Assembly (NCBI GenBank): GCA_963575745.1
Contig: CAUYUJ010014592.1
Coordinates: forward strand, 60,001-124,000
DNA length: 64,000 nucleotides
DNA from: Prorocentrum cordatum
Taxonomy: Eukaryota; Sar; Dinophyceae; Prorocentrales; Prorocentraceae
Direction: 5' to 3'
The first letter of the stretch is position 1. Each line of letters opens with the position of its first letter. The notes beneath the pieces are model-generated. The model worked only from the letters and a program-made list of their open reading frames with translations, was not told the origin of the DNA and did not search any database. Below, one piece after another: positions 20,165-31,995 of this stretch. The translations under genes were made by a program, and so were the position numbers.

Positions 20165-21460
20165 TCCCACCAGCCCTCTGGGCGCAGGTGGTCTAGGGCG
20201 TTTCTCTTTCCAACCTCCTGCCTTTCCCTGCTCGGGATGTTCACCTCCCCCCCCCCTGCGTTTGGACGGGGGGGGACGGACCCATAGCAGCGTCCAAGAT
20301 GGCCCAAGATGGCTCCAAGAGGGCCTCCGACGAGCGCAAGATAGCCTCCAAGCTGGTCCAAGATAGCGGTAGACGGGTCAATATAGCCTCAGACACGCGT
20401 CCAATATGCCTCAAAACGGCCCCAAGACGGTTTTAAGTGCCCTCCGAGGCCTCCAAGAAAACCCCCAAGAGGCCAAACTCCTTCAAACACCTACGGACAA
20501 TCAATGTTTTTTTGCTTATCGCTTTTTCGCCTCCGAAGGGCTCTTGAGGCCTCAAGATGGCCCCAATATGGCCCAATATGGGCCCACGATCGCCCCAATA
20601 CGGCCCCAAGAGCGCCCAAGAGCGCTCCAAGAGCGGGCCAAGAGGGTCCCAAAACTGCATGTTTGAGCCTCCGATGGGGGGGACACAATAATTGAGGCCC
20701 CCCCCCCCCCCCCCCCCCCCCCCTTTATGACAAGATGCCCAGTGAGGCCTAGCATCTAAAAGAAGTCCAAGAAGGCCCCCAGACCCCCCAAAGAGCACCA
20801 TAGAGGGCCCTAGGACGCCCCAAAAAATGGCCCACGAAGCCCCAACAATGCCTCTCTCTTTTCTTTTCTCTTCCTTCTTCTTTCTTTTCTTTCTTCCTTT
20901 AATTTCCCTTTTTCTTTTAAGATGAAGCTCAGGAGGCCCCAAGGTGAAAGGAAAAAGGAAAAGAAGGGAAGAGAGAGGGAAGGGAACGAGGCAGGGAATA
21001 GAGGAAAAAAAGGAAGGGTAGGGAAAGGAAAGGGGGGAGAAGAGGGGGGGAAAGGAAAGGAAGAAGGATGGAGGGAAGGGGGATCGTAAGGGTGAAGAAG
21101 GGGGATAAGTGATAGGAATAGGAAAGAAGGGAAGGAAAAAAGAGCCCCAGGAGGCCCCACGAGGGGCCCAAGAGAATCCCAAGAGAGCCCCACGATGCCT
21201 CCAAGTTTCGGAGCGCACGCGAGTTTAATATACAAATCAGTGCAACATCCATTACGAGTCGTCGAAACACCCATCACCCCCCATCGAAGCACCATCGTAG
21301 TTTGCACTGATTCCCATCTTAAACTTCAATGCGGGAAGCTATGTGTGATCCTTGTTTTCTCGAAGACGGCTGCGCGACTGCATGCGCCCTGCCGCCCCTG
21401 ATTCACCAACTCCCCTGCTGATCATTTCTGGATGGGCTGGTGGGGATACGCGAATCGCCA
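20165..21460 (-). mobile_element. CCCACCAGCCC-TIR element, copy 4 (reverse, ~1.3 kb)
   Basis: The left edge, CCCACCAGCCCTCTGGGCG, and right edge, GATGGGCTGGTGGGGATACG, are the inverted ends. The interior mirrors copy 2, including GGACCCATAGCAGCG and the 260-bp terminal block. It contains a run of about 25 C at 20699-20723 and a purine-rich part at 20860-21170. Confidence 0.6.
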
Positions 21461-21680
21461 AGAATTAACGTCCCCCCAAGAGGCCAAACTGGGGCCAAAA
21501 CCATACTAAAACCAATGATTTTGGCTTCCTCGACACCTCGCGGAACCCCCTGTCCAGGTCCAGGGGGGGGGGCATGGGGAGGGGCACCCCCCCCCCCCGA
21601 AGGGGAAGAAGAAGGAGGGGTGGAAGAGGAAACTCCCTAAACACCGACGCCCTCAGAGGGCTGGTGGGGTTCTCGATGCC
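21461..21680 (+). repeat. Truncated right end of a related repeat
   Basis: TTGGCTTCCTCGACACCTCG, CCAGGTCCAGG and the end CAGAGGGCTGGTGGG match 8590-8745. Only the right part is present. It directly precedes the spliced-leader relic of the next gene. Confidence 0.6.
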
Positions 21681-21685
21681 GTCGT

Positions 21686-21704
21686 GTAGCCGGTTTGGCT
21701 CGAA
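21686..21704 (+). other. Probable relic spliced leader upstream of the MTase-like gene
   Basis: GTAGCCGGTTTGGCTCGAA matches DinoSL GTAGCCATTTTGGCTCAAG at 15 of 19 bases. It ends 50 nt before the ATG at 21754, nearly the same spacing as the relic of the C5-MTase gene. It is weaker than that relic, and position supports it as much as sequence. Confidence 0.55.
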
Positions 21705-21753
21705 TGATTCATTGAGTGATCTTCGCGGGCACCGCATCCGCCATTATTTTATT

Positions 21754-24700
21754 ATGGCCCCCAAGAAGTCTCCAGTTTCGGCCAAGGCTGCCACCAAGCC
21801 TGGCAAAGTTGCCAAGCGCTCCTCCGATGCCGCTGTCGCCGATGGCACTCATCCCAAGGACGACGTAGACACCCATGCTGCGAATATGAATGCTGCGTAT
21901 TACTCCAAGCTGCAGACCGCCTATGACACGATCCTGTCGTGCGATGATTTCGGCGCTGCGTTCTTGAAAGAGGACCCCTGGGGCCTGGAATGAAACCTCG
22001 ATCGCTACTTATCCTTCTCCTCATTCTCCTCCCTTCGGACAATTTGTCATCCTCCTCCCCTCCATCGTCGACCTCCTCCTCCTGGACCTCCTCCTCCTCC
22101 TCCTCTTTTTCTTTCTCCTGTTCCTCCTCCTCCTCCTCCTCCTCCTTCTTCCCCTCCTCCTCCTCCTCCTCTTCCTCCTCCTCTTGCTCGGACTCATCGC
22201 CCTCGCGAGTTTGTCAAGTTCTGCCCTGCCACCGTCTTTCCCTCGTCGCCCAAGGACCCGCTGCCGCTCACGAAGAATGCTGATGAACACTGCGGGATCA
22301 TGGCTCCGTTTAGTATGGATGATTTCCAAGTGTCTATGGAGACGAAGGGTGAATATATATGTGGTGGCAATGCTGCGTGGGTCAACCCTTTCTGGTCCTA
22401 TTCAGGCGGCATGCCACTCGACGTTGCAGCATGGGATGTCATCATCAAAGATAATTTTCACGATGCCCACACAGCCCGCTACCCAGGACTTCTAGTGGTG
22501 GCCGTACTAGGCGAACGTACTCCGGCGAACCCGCAGATGCGCGGGTACCTCCGGATGATCAGCCCCGAAGAGACCCTCCATGCCCTCTATATCAAAGTCG
22601 CGCAAGAGATCGACCGCAACGCTACATCGACGGAGCTAAAGAAATGGGGCGCGGCCTATCTAAGTGTGCCTATGAAATTCGTGAATTTGAAGAACCACTG
22701 GGACGGCTTCTGGAAGGCCGGTGAAATGCGGGAGAAGATTGGCAATGACTACGAACTTCTGTATCCAACGCCGACGCAGCGCGCCGTGCAGATCGCTAAC
22801 TTCAAGGCCAAGATCCTCAAAGAGCAGAGGCTGGACCTCACGCACGCGCAAGTTTTCGAACACTACAAGAAGAACTTGACTTTCTCCAAGGCGTCGTCGG
22901 ACAAGATGTCCGTGAGCTACGTCGACAGCGCCTTGACTGTGTGCAAAGGACTACTGTCGTACCCAGTCGCGCTGGACCTCGTCACTGAGATGAAGAATCA
23001 TGCAGGGAAGAAGACGCCCTACGACTCTATCTACAAGATGGAGCTCTACACGCGGAAAGCGAACGATATCCCTAGGATGCTGTGGATGCTTCGGTACACT
23101 AACGAGGTCATCATCGAGGGCACCGTCGGGCCGGGGGAGCTGACTTTCAACAATCTGAGTGGAAAAAACCAAGTGGGAGGCAAAGGGTTGCCGGACCTGT
23201 TCTCCATGAAGGAGGATCTGCGAGTCAGTTTGATCGGCCCGACCCTGGATGGCATTAACTTGGAGTTCAATGGAAAGGAAGCTATTCGGGCGACCTTCGC
23301 GTCTTGGGACTCGTATCGGAAGGGCTTCGGCGGGGGCTCAGCTGGGACTGTCGACGCGACGTGGCTGACCGTGGAGAAGAAGAGCACGCAGTATTACATC
23401 GCCCTGGTCAAGGATATCGTCTTCGACAAGAAATACGACTGGATCATAAAAGGCGTCTTGCGGAACAGACGGGGCATCGCGGATGTGCTCGATCACGAAA
23501 CCATCGCATCGAGGATACATCATATCAATGCGCTTGTTAAGGAGGCAGATCATGGAACGGTGTCGCCTCAGCAGGATGGCGTCGATCGCAAGACGGACGC
23601 CGTCCCGATCGATGACGACGTCGACTGCGTCATGACCGCGTTTCGCACTGCGCTCGGCAATATCGACATCAACACTGGCAAACCTATACTGGGGACTGAC
23701 ACCATCACCAAGCTGGAAGATGATAAGCGCAACCTCATCAAAGGCTACGCCGCCAAAGCGAAGGAGGACACGAGGAACAAGGTCAAGCTCATCAGCATCG
23801 ACGGCAAGTCAGTGCATACAATCGCCAGCCTCATCAAGGACACGCCATTTGGGAAGCTGCGCGCCAACAAAGACGGGCCCAGCCATTGCCTGATCGTGGT
23901 TGACGCCAAACTCCATGGCGTCTGCAAGGGGATGGAACAGAGCCGGCATCCCGCCTTGAGGACTGGCGAGCTCGGTGCTGTCGTGTCGGCGTTCCTGAAG
24001 TCCAGGATGCCATCGGCTGATGACACGATTCAGATCATGCCCGGCGACATGTATGCCTTCTTCGACGGCGGCAAGAACTACGAGACCAAGATGCTGAGCA
24101 TGCTCGTCACGGCAGATGGCAAGAAGATCACGGAGAAGCACACTCGGCAGCTGAATGTCATCTACTCGGAGGCTGCACTGGAGCAGCGGAAAGAGCTTAC
24201 CCGAGGCTTCATGACTGTCGCTCAAGTGGAACGTGTCTTTCTTGTCACCAAAGACAACACGAACCTCGATAAGCAGCCCAACCTGCACTTCCCTGGCACG
24301 ACGAGCGGTGACAGCCTCTACGGCGTCGGACTCCCCAGCCTGTCCGACCTCTGGGTCCTGCAATACGGCGACAAGAAGAGAATTCTCGGAGACGCTGGCA
24401 TGCCGCTCCCAGGTGGCAAGACTGAGGGCCTCCCGTCGAAAGACGATGGCGTTATCAAGAAGATGAAGAAGACCGACAAGACATGGGAACCCATCACATT
24501 CCACTGCAACCACAAGCACCTCTACGAGGAGATCCTTCATCGGACGCACTCGAACGTTTGCGTGTATGACCTGACATGCCTGAATGGCATCCTCGCGAAG
24601 GTTTGCATCGAATCTGGAATCCCGTACTTGGGCCTGGTCTGGACCGACGAGTTCCGCGAGGCGCTGCTCAATCACCTGGAGACGCAGATGTTCCAGCGCT

Positions 24701-25014
24701 ACTTGGATCCGGACAGCGACCACTACAAGGCCGACCTCGCTGCTGCGATGGGCGACAAGAAGACTGACGGTGACCACCTCGAGACGCCGCTGACTAAGAA
24801 GCGCATCTCCGGGGGCTCTCGAGGCACGGCGGCAAAGCGCAGGAGGCAGGCCTGCAAGGGGCAGCAGACCAAGCACGGCAACGGTTCAGCCATCGCCAAG
24901 GCCGCAGCGGAGCAGCAGGATGACGAGGACGGTGTTGGCGGGGATGGTGGAGCTGATGATGGCGGCCTCGGTGACGACGACGAGCCAGCGGACTCGGGGA
25001 ACGATGATTTCTGA
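21754..25014 (+). CDS. Large protein with degenerate beta-class DNA amino-MTase domain
   Basis: Model: exon 1 21754-21987, exon 2 22210-25014, 1012 residues. The 222-bp intron has GA-AG ends, a CTCCTC pyrimidine tract, and joins EDPWGL to FVKFCPATVFP in phase. Without it, translation could start at 22300 (904 residues), but coding sequence clearly extends upstream of that ATG. The N-terminus is Lys-rich (MAPKKSPVSAKAATKPGK). The C-terminal half follows beta-class amino-MTases in order: LIVVDAKLHG (643-646 in place of DPPY), a strand region, NHKHLYEEIL (845-854, place of HPTQKP), then VYDLTCLNGILAKVCIESG IPYLGL (865 onward, place of DPFxGSGT, split here for length). A basic stretch near 941-960 and an acidic tail end the protein. 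Both catalytic and SAM motifs are altered, so enzymatic activity is doubtful. The family assignment is my inference. The C5-MTase copy follows 2.2 kb downstream. Confidence 0.65.
21988..22209 (+). other. Candidate GA-AG intron
   Basis: Donor CTG|GAATGA, acceptor GCGAG|TTTG. It contains an in-frame stop (TGA 21991-21993) and more than 100 bp of CTCCTC sequence. Removal gives a continuous phase-0 reading frame. No GT donor nearby keeps frame. GA donors are known in dinoflagellates. Confidence 0.55.
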
Positions 25015-25223
25015 GGGGCAGTGGTGTTTGACTCCATTGATTTCGGGGAGCCTTAGGCTTGCCGCTGAGGTTGGCGGTGAGGCGCACTCGGCGAGAGTGC
25101 AGCGGTGCTCTGACTGTGCGTGCCTGGCGGAAGCAGCAAGGCGTTGCCACAGATTCAATCGACGATCCAGCTCGCGAAGCTGGCGGATCCACGCATGAAA
25201 AATGAGTTTGTTTCGAGTGATCC

Positions 25224-26224
25224 CCACCGGTCACATGCTATGCTATGATATGCGTTGTTATGCTATGGCTTTATGGCGTACTCTGTCGTGCTATGCTATA
25301 CTGCTACGCCACGCTCTGTTATGGTATGATTCATTGACTGCGAGGTGTTGACGCTGCTACGGTGCGATATGTTATGCCATGGTATGTTGGGGTATGGCAG
25401 ATCATGTCATGATGCGTCAGAGTATGTTATTGTATGTTACGGTGTGAGGTGTGATGTCATGCTACGTTCCATGTGGCAACGTATGACTTAGCTTTTATGG
25501 TGTTTTGCGATGCTACTTTCGCTATGCTATAACAATTTACGCCGCGCTCTGTCATGGTACGCTTTGTCATTGTATGGAACGGTATGTGCTGTGATGCTGT
25601 ATTGTACAATGTTTTGTGTTGTCGTGGTGTAGTATGGCATTGCGTGCGTTATTATGGTGTTGTGCCATGCTTTGCTATTTCATGTTATGTGACTGTGTGA
25701 CGTGTTATGCGTTGGTACGTTCAGTTATGCGTTGATGTGTTATGCTATGGTCGGTGTGTTTGTCATGCTATGTAATGGCGTGTGCTGTGATGATGCGCTA
25801 TGGTATGCACTGCTCTGCCATGGTGTGTTATCTTACGCTATGGCCTGTCATCATATGGTATGCTATGCTCGGATATGTTTTGTTCGGTGGTGTGGTGTCA
25901 TGTTCTGTTCTTTGGGGGGCCTGGGATCTGTCGCCCGCGGCATGCAGACTGAATGGGCGAGTCGGCGCGGGGGGCGGGACCCTCCGGGATTGTCGGGGGG
26001 GTCTTGGAGTCTGGCGGCTACGCAGAGTCGGCTAGTCGGTGCGGGGGGTGGGGCCACCAGAGATCGGGAGCCTGGCATTCTGGCGGCAGCGGTACGCAAG
26101 GCGGGGGCAGGGATTGCCGGGGGCCTGGGAATCTGGCGGCCGCGGCATGCAGGGCCCAGGCGCGGGGGGGGCGGGTCGGCCGCGGTATGCAGGGCGGGCG
26201 GGCCAGGATGTCTGTTCTTAAAAT
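25224..26224 (+). repeat. Degenerate ATGCT/TATG tract plus GC-rich minisatellite (duplicate)
   Basis: Twin of 380-1380. It lies between the large MTase-like gene and the C5-MTase gene. About 210 bp of non-repetitive 3' flank precedes it. Confidence 0.65.
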
Positions 26225-26486
26225 CTAACGACCCCAACCTGTCGGGTGGGGAACAACTTACCATCCCCCTCTTCTGACTCTCTACTCCTCCTCCGTGTTC
26301 CCCCCTTCCCATCCTTCCTCCCTCTGCCCGCCCCCATCCCTCAAGCGTCGTTGTCGTCGTCAGTGTCAACGGCAACGCCATCGACATCGCCATGTGTCAT
26401 CGGCATCAAGAAACATCGAATTTGGCCACCATCGCCATTGTAATTCTGCTCCATCGGTTTCGCAGAACACTGCTAAACTACAAATG

Positions 26487-27009
26487 ACCCCAGTGCGACC
26501 CTACCTAGAAGTTGGAGCCCTGGGAACGCAGCTTTTGTTGTTATGCTATGCTATGTTATGCTATGCTGCGCTATGCTATGCTATGCTATGCTATGCTATG
26601 CTGCGCTGTGCTATGTTATGCTAAGCTAAGCTATGTTATGTCATGCTGCGATGCGCTATGCTAAGCTATGCTATGCTATGATATGCTATGCTAAGCTGCG
26701 CTATGCTATGTTATGCTGTGCTGTGCTGCGCTATGCTATGATATGATATGCTTGGCTATGCTATGCTATGCTAAGCATGCTATGCTAATGCAGCGCTGCG
26801 CTATGCTAAGCTAAGCTAAGCTCACCCTCTAGGCAGAGCCTAGATAGAGAATTACACCCATGTTAATGAGATAAGCAACGCTAAGCTAAATGGACGTAAC
26901 TGGGGGACCGCGGGGCGGATGCCGGGGGAACCGCCCTTGGCGAGCGCCACTGCCCGGCCCTTTTAAGCTTAGACTGTAAGAACCCTTCTAGGCAGAGCCC
27001 AGGTAGGAA
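26487..27009 (+). mobile_element. CTATG MITE-like element, duplicate of copy A
   Basis: Identical by eye to 1643-2165. It sits about 170 bp upstream of the spliced-leader relic of the second C5-MTase copy. Confidence 0.7.
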
Positions 27010-27179
27010 ACAAACCAACAAAACAAACACCAACTACAAACAACACAACAATACGGGACAAACAGCAAAACAACATGGAACAATACAACTACAAACAAAC
27101 ACAACAAACAACACGGAACAACAAATACAAACAAAACAACACAACAAAACGGCATGCCGAATGCATGGTAACCAGAAGT

Positions 27180-27195
27180 GCCATTTTGGCTGAAG
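27180..27195 (+). other. Relic spliced leader of the second C5-MTase copy
   Basis: Same 16 bases as 2336-2351, 45 nt before ATG 27241. Its conservation shows that the retroposition predates the duplication. Confidence 0.75.
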
Positions 27196-27240
27196 GAACT
27201 TGCTGAGGTTTTGCACCCGAGTAGTATCCATCAATGCACA

Positions 27241-28659
27241 ATGTCCTCTTACGCCGACATGGATGATGACATGATGCCTAATGTACGCCGTTTGCCTACT
27301 GTCCGCCAGAGGCCTGCCATGGTCGAGACCGCGACTCCACGCAGGCCGCCAGCTGCTAAGTCTACGCCCAAGCCGCGGGCAGAGAAGCGCGGTCGCCGAG
27401 GCTCTCGCGGGCCGTCGCAGCAGCCTGCTGCTAAAGCCAGCAAGGCTGCACCGACCAGGACGATGAGCACTCCGTCAGCAGCTGTCGGCGGGTTGCGCTC
27501 GCATCTCTTCAAGCAGAAGCACCCGGATGACATCCTTGGCGCAGACATCCTCAACCCGAAGGGTTTGACGATGGACAAGTCGTTCAGGAGTAAAGCCCAC
27601 CAGATTCTCAAAATTTATCCGTACGATGGTACGCTGACTATGGGAAGCGCATGTACTGGCTGGGCAGTCGGCGTGCAAGCCGCTATGCGGATGCCTACCA
27701 TCGACCACAAGCTCAAATTTGGATGCGACATCAACAAGAATGTCCAGAAGCTCGTTCGTAAGAACTTCTGCTGTGAGAGGTGGTACGATGACGTCTGCGA
27801 CCCAGCCTTCAAGTGGGCAGGCCACGTCGACATGTTCGAGTTCGGGATGCCTTGCCAACCTTGGAGCAGAAGCAACGTGAAACCATCCGACGAGAAGGGC
27901 GTGCATGACAGTCGGGCGCATGTTGCGGAGCCTATCAAGGAGTACATCATCGAGAACCTTCCAAAGTATTGGTTCCTGGAGCAGGTGCCTCAGATTCTAT
28001 CTGGGGAAGGCTTGGTATTCCTGCAAAATTTCTTGAAATCCCTTCACGACAAGACTTACGGGGCCTACCACGTCTAGGCCGCTCTGATCAACTCCATGGA
28101 CTGCGGGTGCCCAGAGGACCGCCTTCGCCTCATCATTGTGGGCGAGTTGACGTTGGCCGTGAACGGCCCCAGATTTGAGATGCCATTGTTCAAAATGCCC
28201 AGTGCCAAAGTCAGCGTGCGTTCCACCTACAATGAGTCAGCGTTGCAAGACTCGAGGGGCAAGTTGCTCGAGGACGCCATCGTGTCTGAGGGCCTGAACG
28301 CCGGCGAGGCGCAGCGCCTCAATGTAGCGTACGAGTTAATCAGGAAGGGCGGTGTCCACCCAAAGAAGTCCCCTTTCGTGATCGACACCGGCGGAAGCAA
28401 GGTACTCATCAAGCTGGACTGTTTCCCCACGATGACGGCAAACAGGTACTCGAGCTTATCGTATTGGAGTACGGAGCTCACGAGGAAATTCAAGATCGAG
28501 GAGTTGGTACGAGGCCAAGGTGGCGACCCATCGAGACTCGACCTCACTGTGATCAGTCCGAGGGCCATGAGCCAGATCGTGGGCAATGCGATATCCGTGC
28601 CGTTGTTTCGTAAGGTCCTAGACAATATTGTGGACAGTTTCGCTGCTTCTAATTCTTGA
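27241..28659 (+). pseudogene. C5-cytosine methyltransferase-like gene with nonsense codon
   Basis: Identical to the gene at 2397-3815 except that CAG (Gln279) reads TAG at 28075-28077. The truncated product would keep motifs I, IV (Cys205) and VI but lose the VIII region, the target-recognition part and motif X, so it should be inactive. The remaining frame reopens at once and runs to 28659, so this is a single base change. It is either a young pseudogene or a consensus error. Confidence 0.8.
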
Positions 28660-28733
28660 GTCGGTGCCGCGTCGCTGCGCTTTGGGGTGATATGTAGACG
28701 GAGAGTCGTCTACAAGGACGAGTCCAACACGTT

Positions 28734-29224
28734 GAACATCATCTCCATCACCATCATAATTATGACACTCACCGTCATCAGCACCATCCCCACCACGATC
28801 GCAATCATCATCAGCATCGCCATCACCGCCAGCACCACAACCATCACCATCACCATCAGCATCATCATCACCATCACCATCATCACCATCATCATCAGCA
28901 TCATCATCACATCATCATCAGCATCATCATACTCATCATCAGCATCATCACCAGCACCAGCATTAGCACCAGCATACTGATCATCAGCATTATCACCATC
29001 AGCATCACCATCATCACCGTCATCATCGTCATCATCGTCGCCCTCGTCATCCTCATTCTTAACCTCATCCTGAACCTCATCACCAGCCTCATGCTGATCA
29101 CCTCCATCATCCTCATCACCACCATCACCGTCATCACCATCGCCACCATCATCGCCAACGCCGTCGCCATCGTCAGCGCCGTCGTCGCCGTCGTCAGCAT
29201 CATCTTCGCCATAAACTACAAACA
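28734..29224. repeat. (CAT/ATC)n trinucleotide tract (duplicate)
   Basis: Twin of 3890-4380, no gene. Confidence 0.85.
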
Positions 29225-29671
29225 CCATCATTATAAAAACGCAACCACGGCCATCCCCGTAAACGGTCCCTCCTAAAAGGGCAAATGATACACCCGATCC
29301 AACATTTCGAGCCCTCAGCCCCGGGGGGTCTTCTCCAAGAGGCCCCAACGAGGTTCCACGAGGCCCCCAAGAGGCCCCACCTCCTCCCTTCCCCTCTCCT
29401 CATTTCCCCCGTGACCGAACGGATTGTGATGTGTGAGCTCGTTTTTCATTCCTTTTCTGATCCTCTTCCTCATCGCCGTATTCCTCGTCGCTCGCCGTTC
29501 CTTCCACTCTTTCTTCCTCCTCCTCCTTCCCTTCCTCCTCCAACCTGCGCGTGGCCTGAGGGACGGGGGGCGCAGGGGCTGGGCCTCGAGTCGAGGAGGG
29601 GGAGGAGGGGAAGGAGGAGGAGGAGAAGCGCCCAAGCTTCGGCCCCGCCCGCCTCCCGGAGAGGCGAGAGG

Positions 29672-29735
<64 letters not shown>

Positions 29736-30557
29736 AAAGGAGGGAAGGACGCGACGGCGGCGCCGACGACGCCGACGGCTCCCTGGTCCGAAGCAGCGGC
29801 GGCTTCGAGCATCCGCGCTGCAGGCTGACACTGAGGCGCAGCATGTTGCTGGGTATTCGGCCCATCCCGCCACCGTGCCTGGGTTGCGGGGCAGAGTTTC
29901 CAGGTGTGTGTCTTCGGGTCTCTTCGGGGCGCTTTCGGAGAAGGATGATAACATGGATTGATAAGGAACGATGGAGCATGATGACACATAAGATGAGGAT
30001 GAGGAGGATATGGAGGATGCAGGAGGAGGGCGAGCACTAGAGTCCTCTTGGATGCCTCTCGGAACATTTGTTGGTGAATAGTGGATTCCCATTGGGGCGT
30101 TCTTGAGGGTGCCTTGGTTGCCCAATGGGGCTCTTGGGTGTCTTGGGGCCATATGAGGGTATCCTGGGACTTTCTGGGGGCCACTTTTTGAGATATCCTT
30201 TGAGGGCCTCTTGGGGCCATCGTGGGTGTGCGCGCGGCGACTTTTGCATGTTGTCCACTGTGGACAAGTCGCCATGTTGGACTGGAAACCCAAGTGAACC
30301 CTTAACACTGGCCGGTCGCATTTTGAAATTCGCATGCGTTGTGTGACACGCCCACGCGTGGGTCACCAAATCGCGCGCGCGTGGACGCGCGCGTGGCGAA
30401 GTTTGGATTGTCCGCAATGGAAAAGTCACCATGTTGGTCTGGAAACTAAAGTGAACCCTTAACGATGACTGATTGGATTTTGAATTTAACATGCTCTTTC
30501 AACGTAGCGGCCCAGGCAAGATGAATATCTTGCTGCTGGAATGGGAAACGGGGGAGG
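29225..30557. repeat. GA run, CTTGGGG repeat and CGCG tandem units (duplicate)
   Basis: Twin of 4381-5713: (GA)n at 29675-29729, TCTTGGGG-type repeats at 30044-30239 and two units of the ~135-bp CGCG repeat at 30234-30494. I see no gene in it. Confidence 0.7.
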
Positions 30558-31084
30558 ATGCCCTGGCGGCGGTCCTACCGACTGAGCCGCCAGGGCTTCC
30601 CCCCCCCTCCCAGCTGGGCTGTCCCCCCCCGTCCGCCCATTAATTTTTTGGACCTCCCCGCCCTGGGGTTGCCCGCCGCGCGCCCGCCATGGGCGGCGCG
30701 GCGCGTGTGCGTGCGTGGGCTCGGGCCGTGGCCCCTGTGGTGGTTCTACCCGCCTGGGGGGCCGCGGCCGCCTCACTGGTGGCTGCCGCCGCCAGAAGAC
30801 CTCGAGTCCTCGTGGCCCCCTGCCCCCTACTGGGGGCAGATTGGTACGCCCCACGCGTTCGCGCTTGTGTGGTTCGAGGCTGGCGCGTGCTCCCGGGCAA
30901 ATCAAGCGCCCCATTTTTTTATATATATATATATATGTTTTCTTTAAACAAATGTTTTTTATTGTGTTATTATGATTATTTATGTTTTTTTGTTTGTTCT
31001 TATTTCCCTTTTTGTTTGCATCCCAGGTACCACTACACGTGGTACGACCAGCACGAGGACTACGCAGTCCTCGCCGCAGCGTGA
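30558..31084 (+). CDS. Small Trp/Pro/Tyr-rich protein, two exons (duplicate)
   Basis: Exons 30558-30835 and 31027-31084, identical by eye to 5714-6240, with the same GC-AG (or GA-AG) candidate intron carrying a TA repeat. The copy adds no independent evidence for coding because the whole block is identical. Confidence 0.4.
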
Positions 31085-31399
31085 AGGCTTTCCCACGGGG
31101 GGGGGTGCTGCTTTTGCGTTTCCCTTTATCTCCCTCCCTCTCTGTTTCCCCCCCCCCCTCCTTCTCCGTCGTTGCCAATTTGGCTCGGCCCATGTTTTGC
31201 TCGAGCGGAACGCAGAGCCCAAATCGGTTTCGGTTTCGTGTTCGTGCGTGCCGTGCGTCGCGAGGCGAAGCTGCGTGGGCGGGCGATAGATTTGCCGCCT
31301 CTGGCTGACTGAGGCGCGGCCGGACCAACAGTCTCCCTTCCGGCAGCCGGTGTGCCGCGCGGTGTCCTGCTGGTAGCCCGCCGGTGTCCCGTCGGTGTC

Positions 31400-31995
31400 A
31401 TGGTGATGATGATGATGATGACGCTGTTGATGTTGTTGTTGATGATGGTGATGATGGGCATGGTGGTGATAATGATGGTGCCCCGATAATGGTGATGTTG
31501 ATGATGATGCTGAAAATGACGATGGTGTCCAGATGATGATGACGAAGATGATGCTGGCCCTGATGATGTTGATGATGATATGATAAGGTGATGGTGATAA
31601 TGAATATGATGCTGGTGATGGTGATGGTGTCCCGATGATAATGCTACTAAGGTTAATAATGATGATGTTGCCAATGGAGATGGTGAGAATGATGATGGTG
31701 TCCTGGTGATGATGATGATGCTGACGATGAGGGTGTCCCGATGGTGATGATGTTGCTGATGATGATGATGAGGTGATGGACATTAACTTTATGGTGGCAC
31801 ACATGTATACAATTTTATGTATATACAGATGTGTGCGTGTGTATGTAAGGGTGCACATGCATATCCAGATGTGCATACATGTGTTGTTTGCATACGCGTG
31901 TGCATACTGTATATGTACAAATGTATGCATATACGTTGATGGGGGCCTCTAATCAAATACATGTGGGTGTATGCTTATATATGTATGTTCACTTA
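31400..31995. repeat. (GAT)n tract and CATATG-rich sequence (duplicate)
   Basis: Twin of 6556-7150, no gene. Confidence 0.75.

Noticed and set aside
23809-24876. 355-codon minus frame opposite the large MTase-like gene
   Set aside because: Shadow frame; the plus strand carries the motif order and codon bias.
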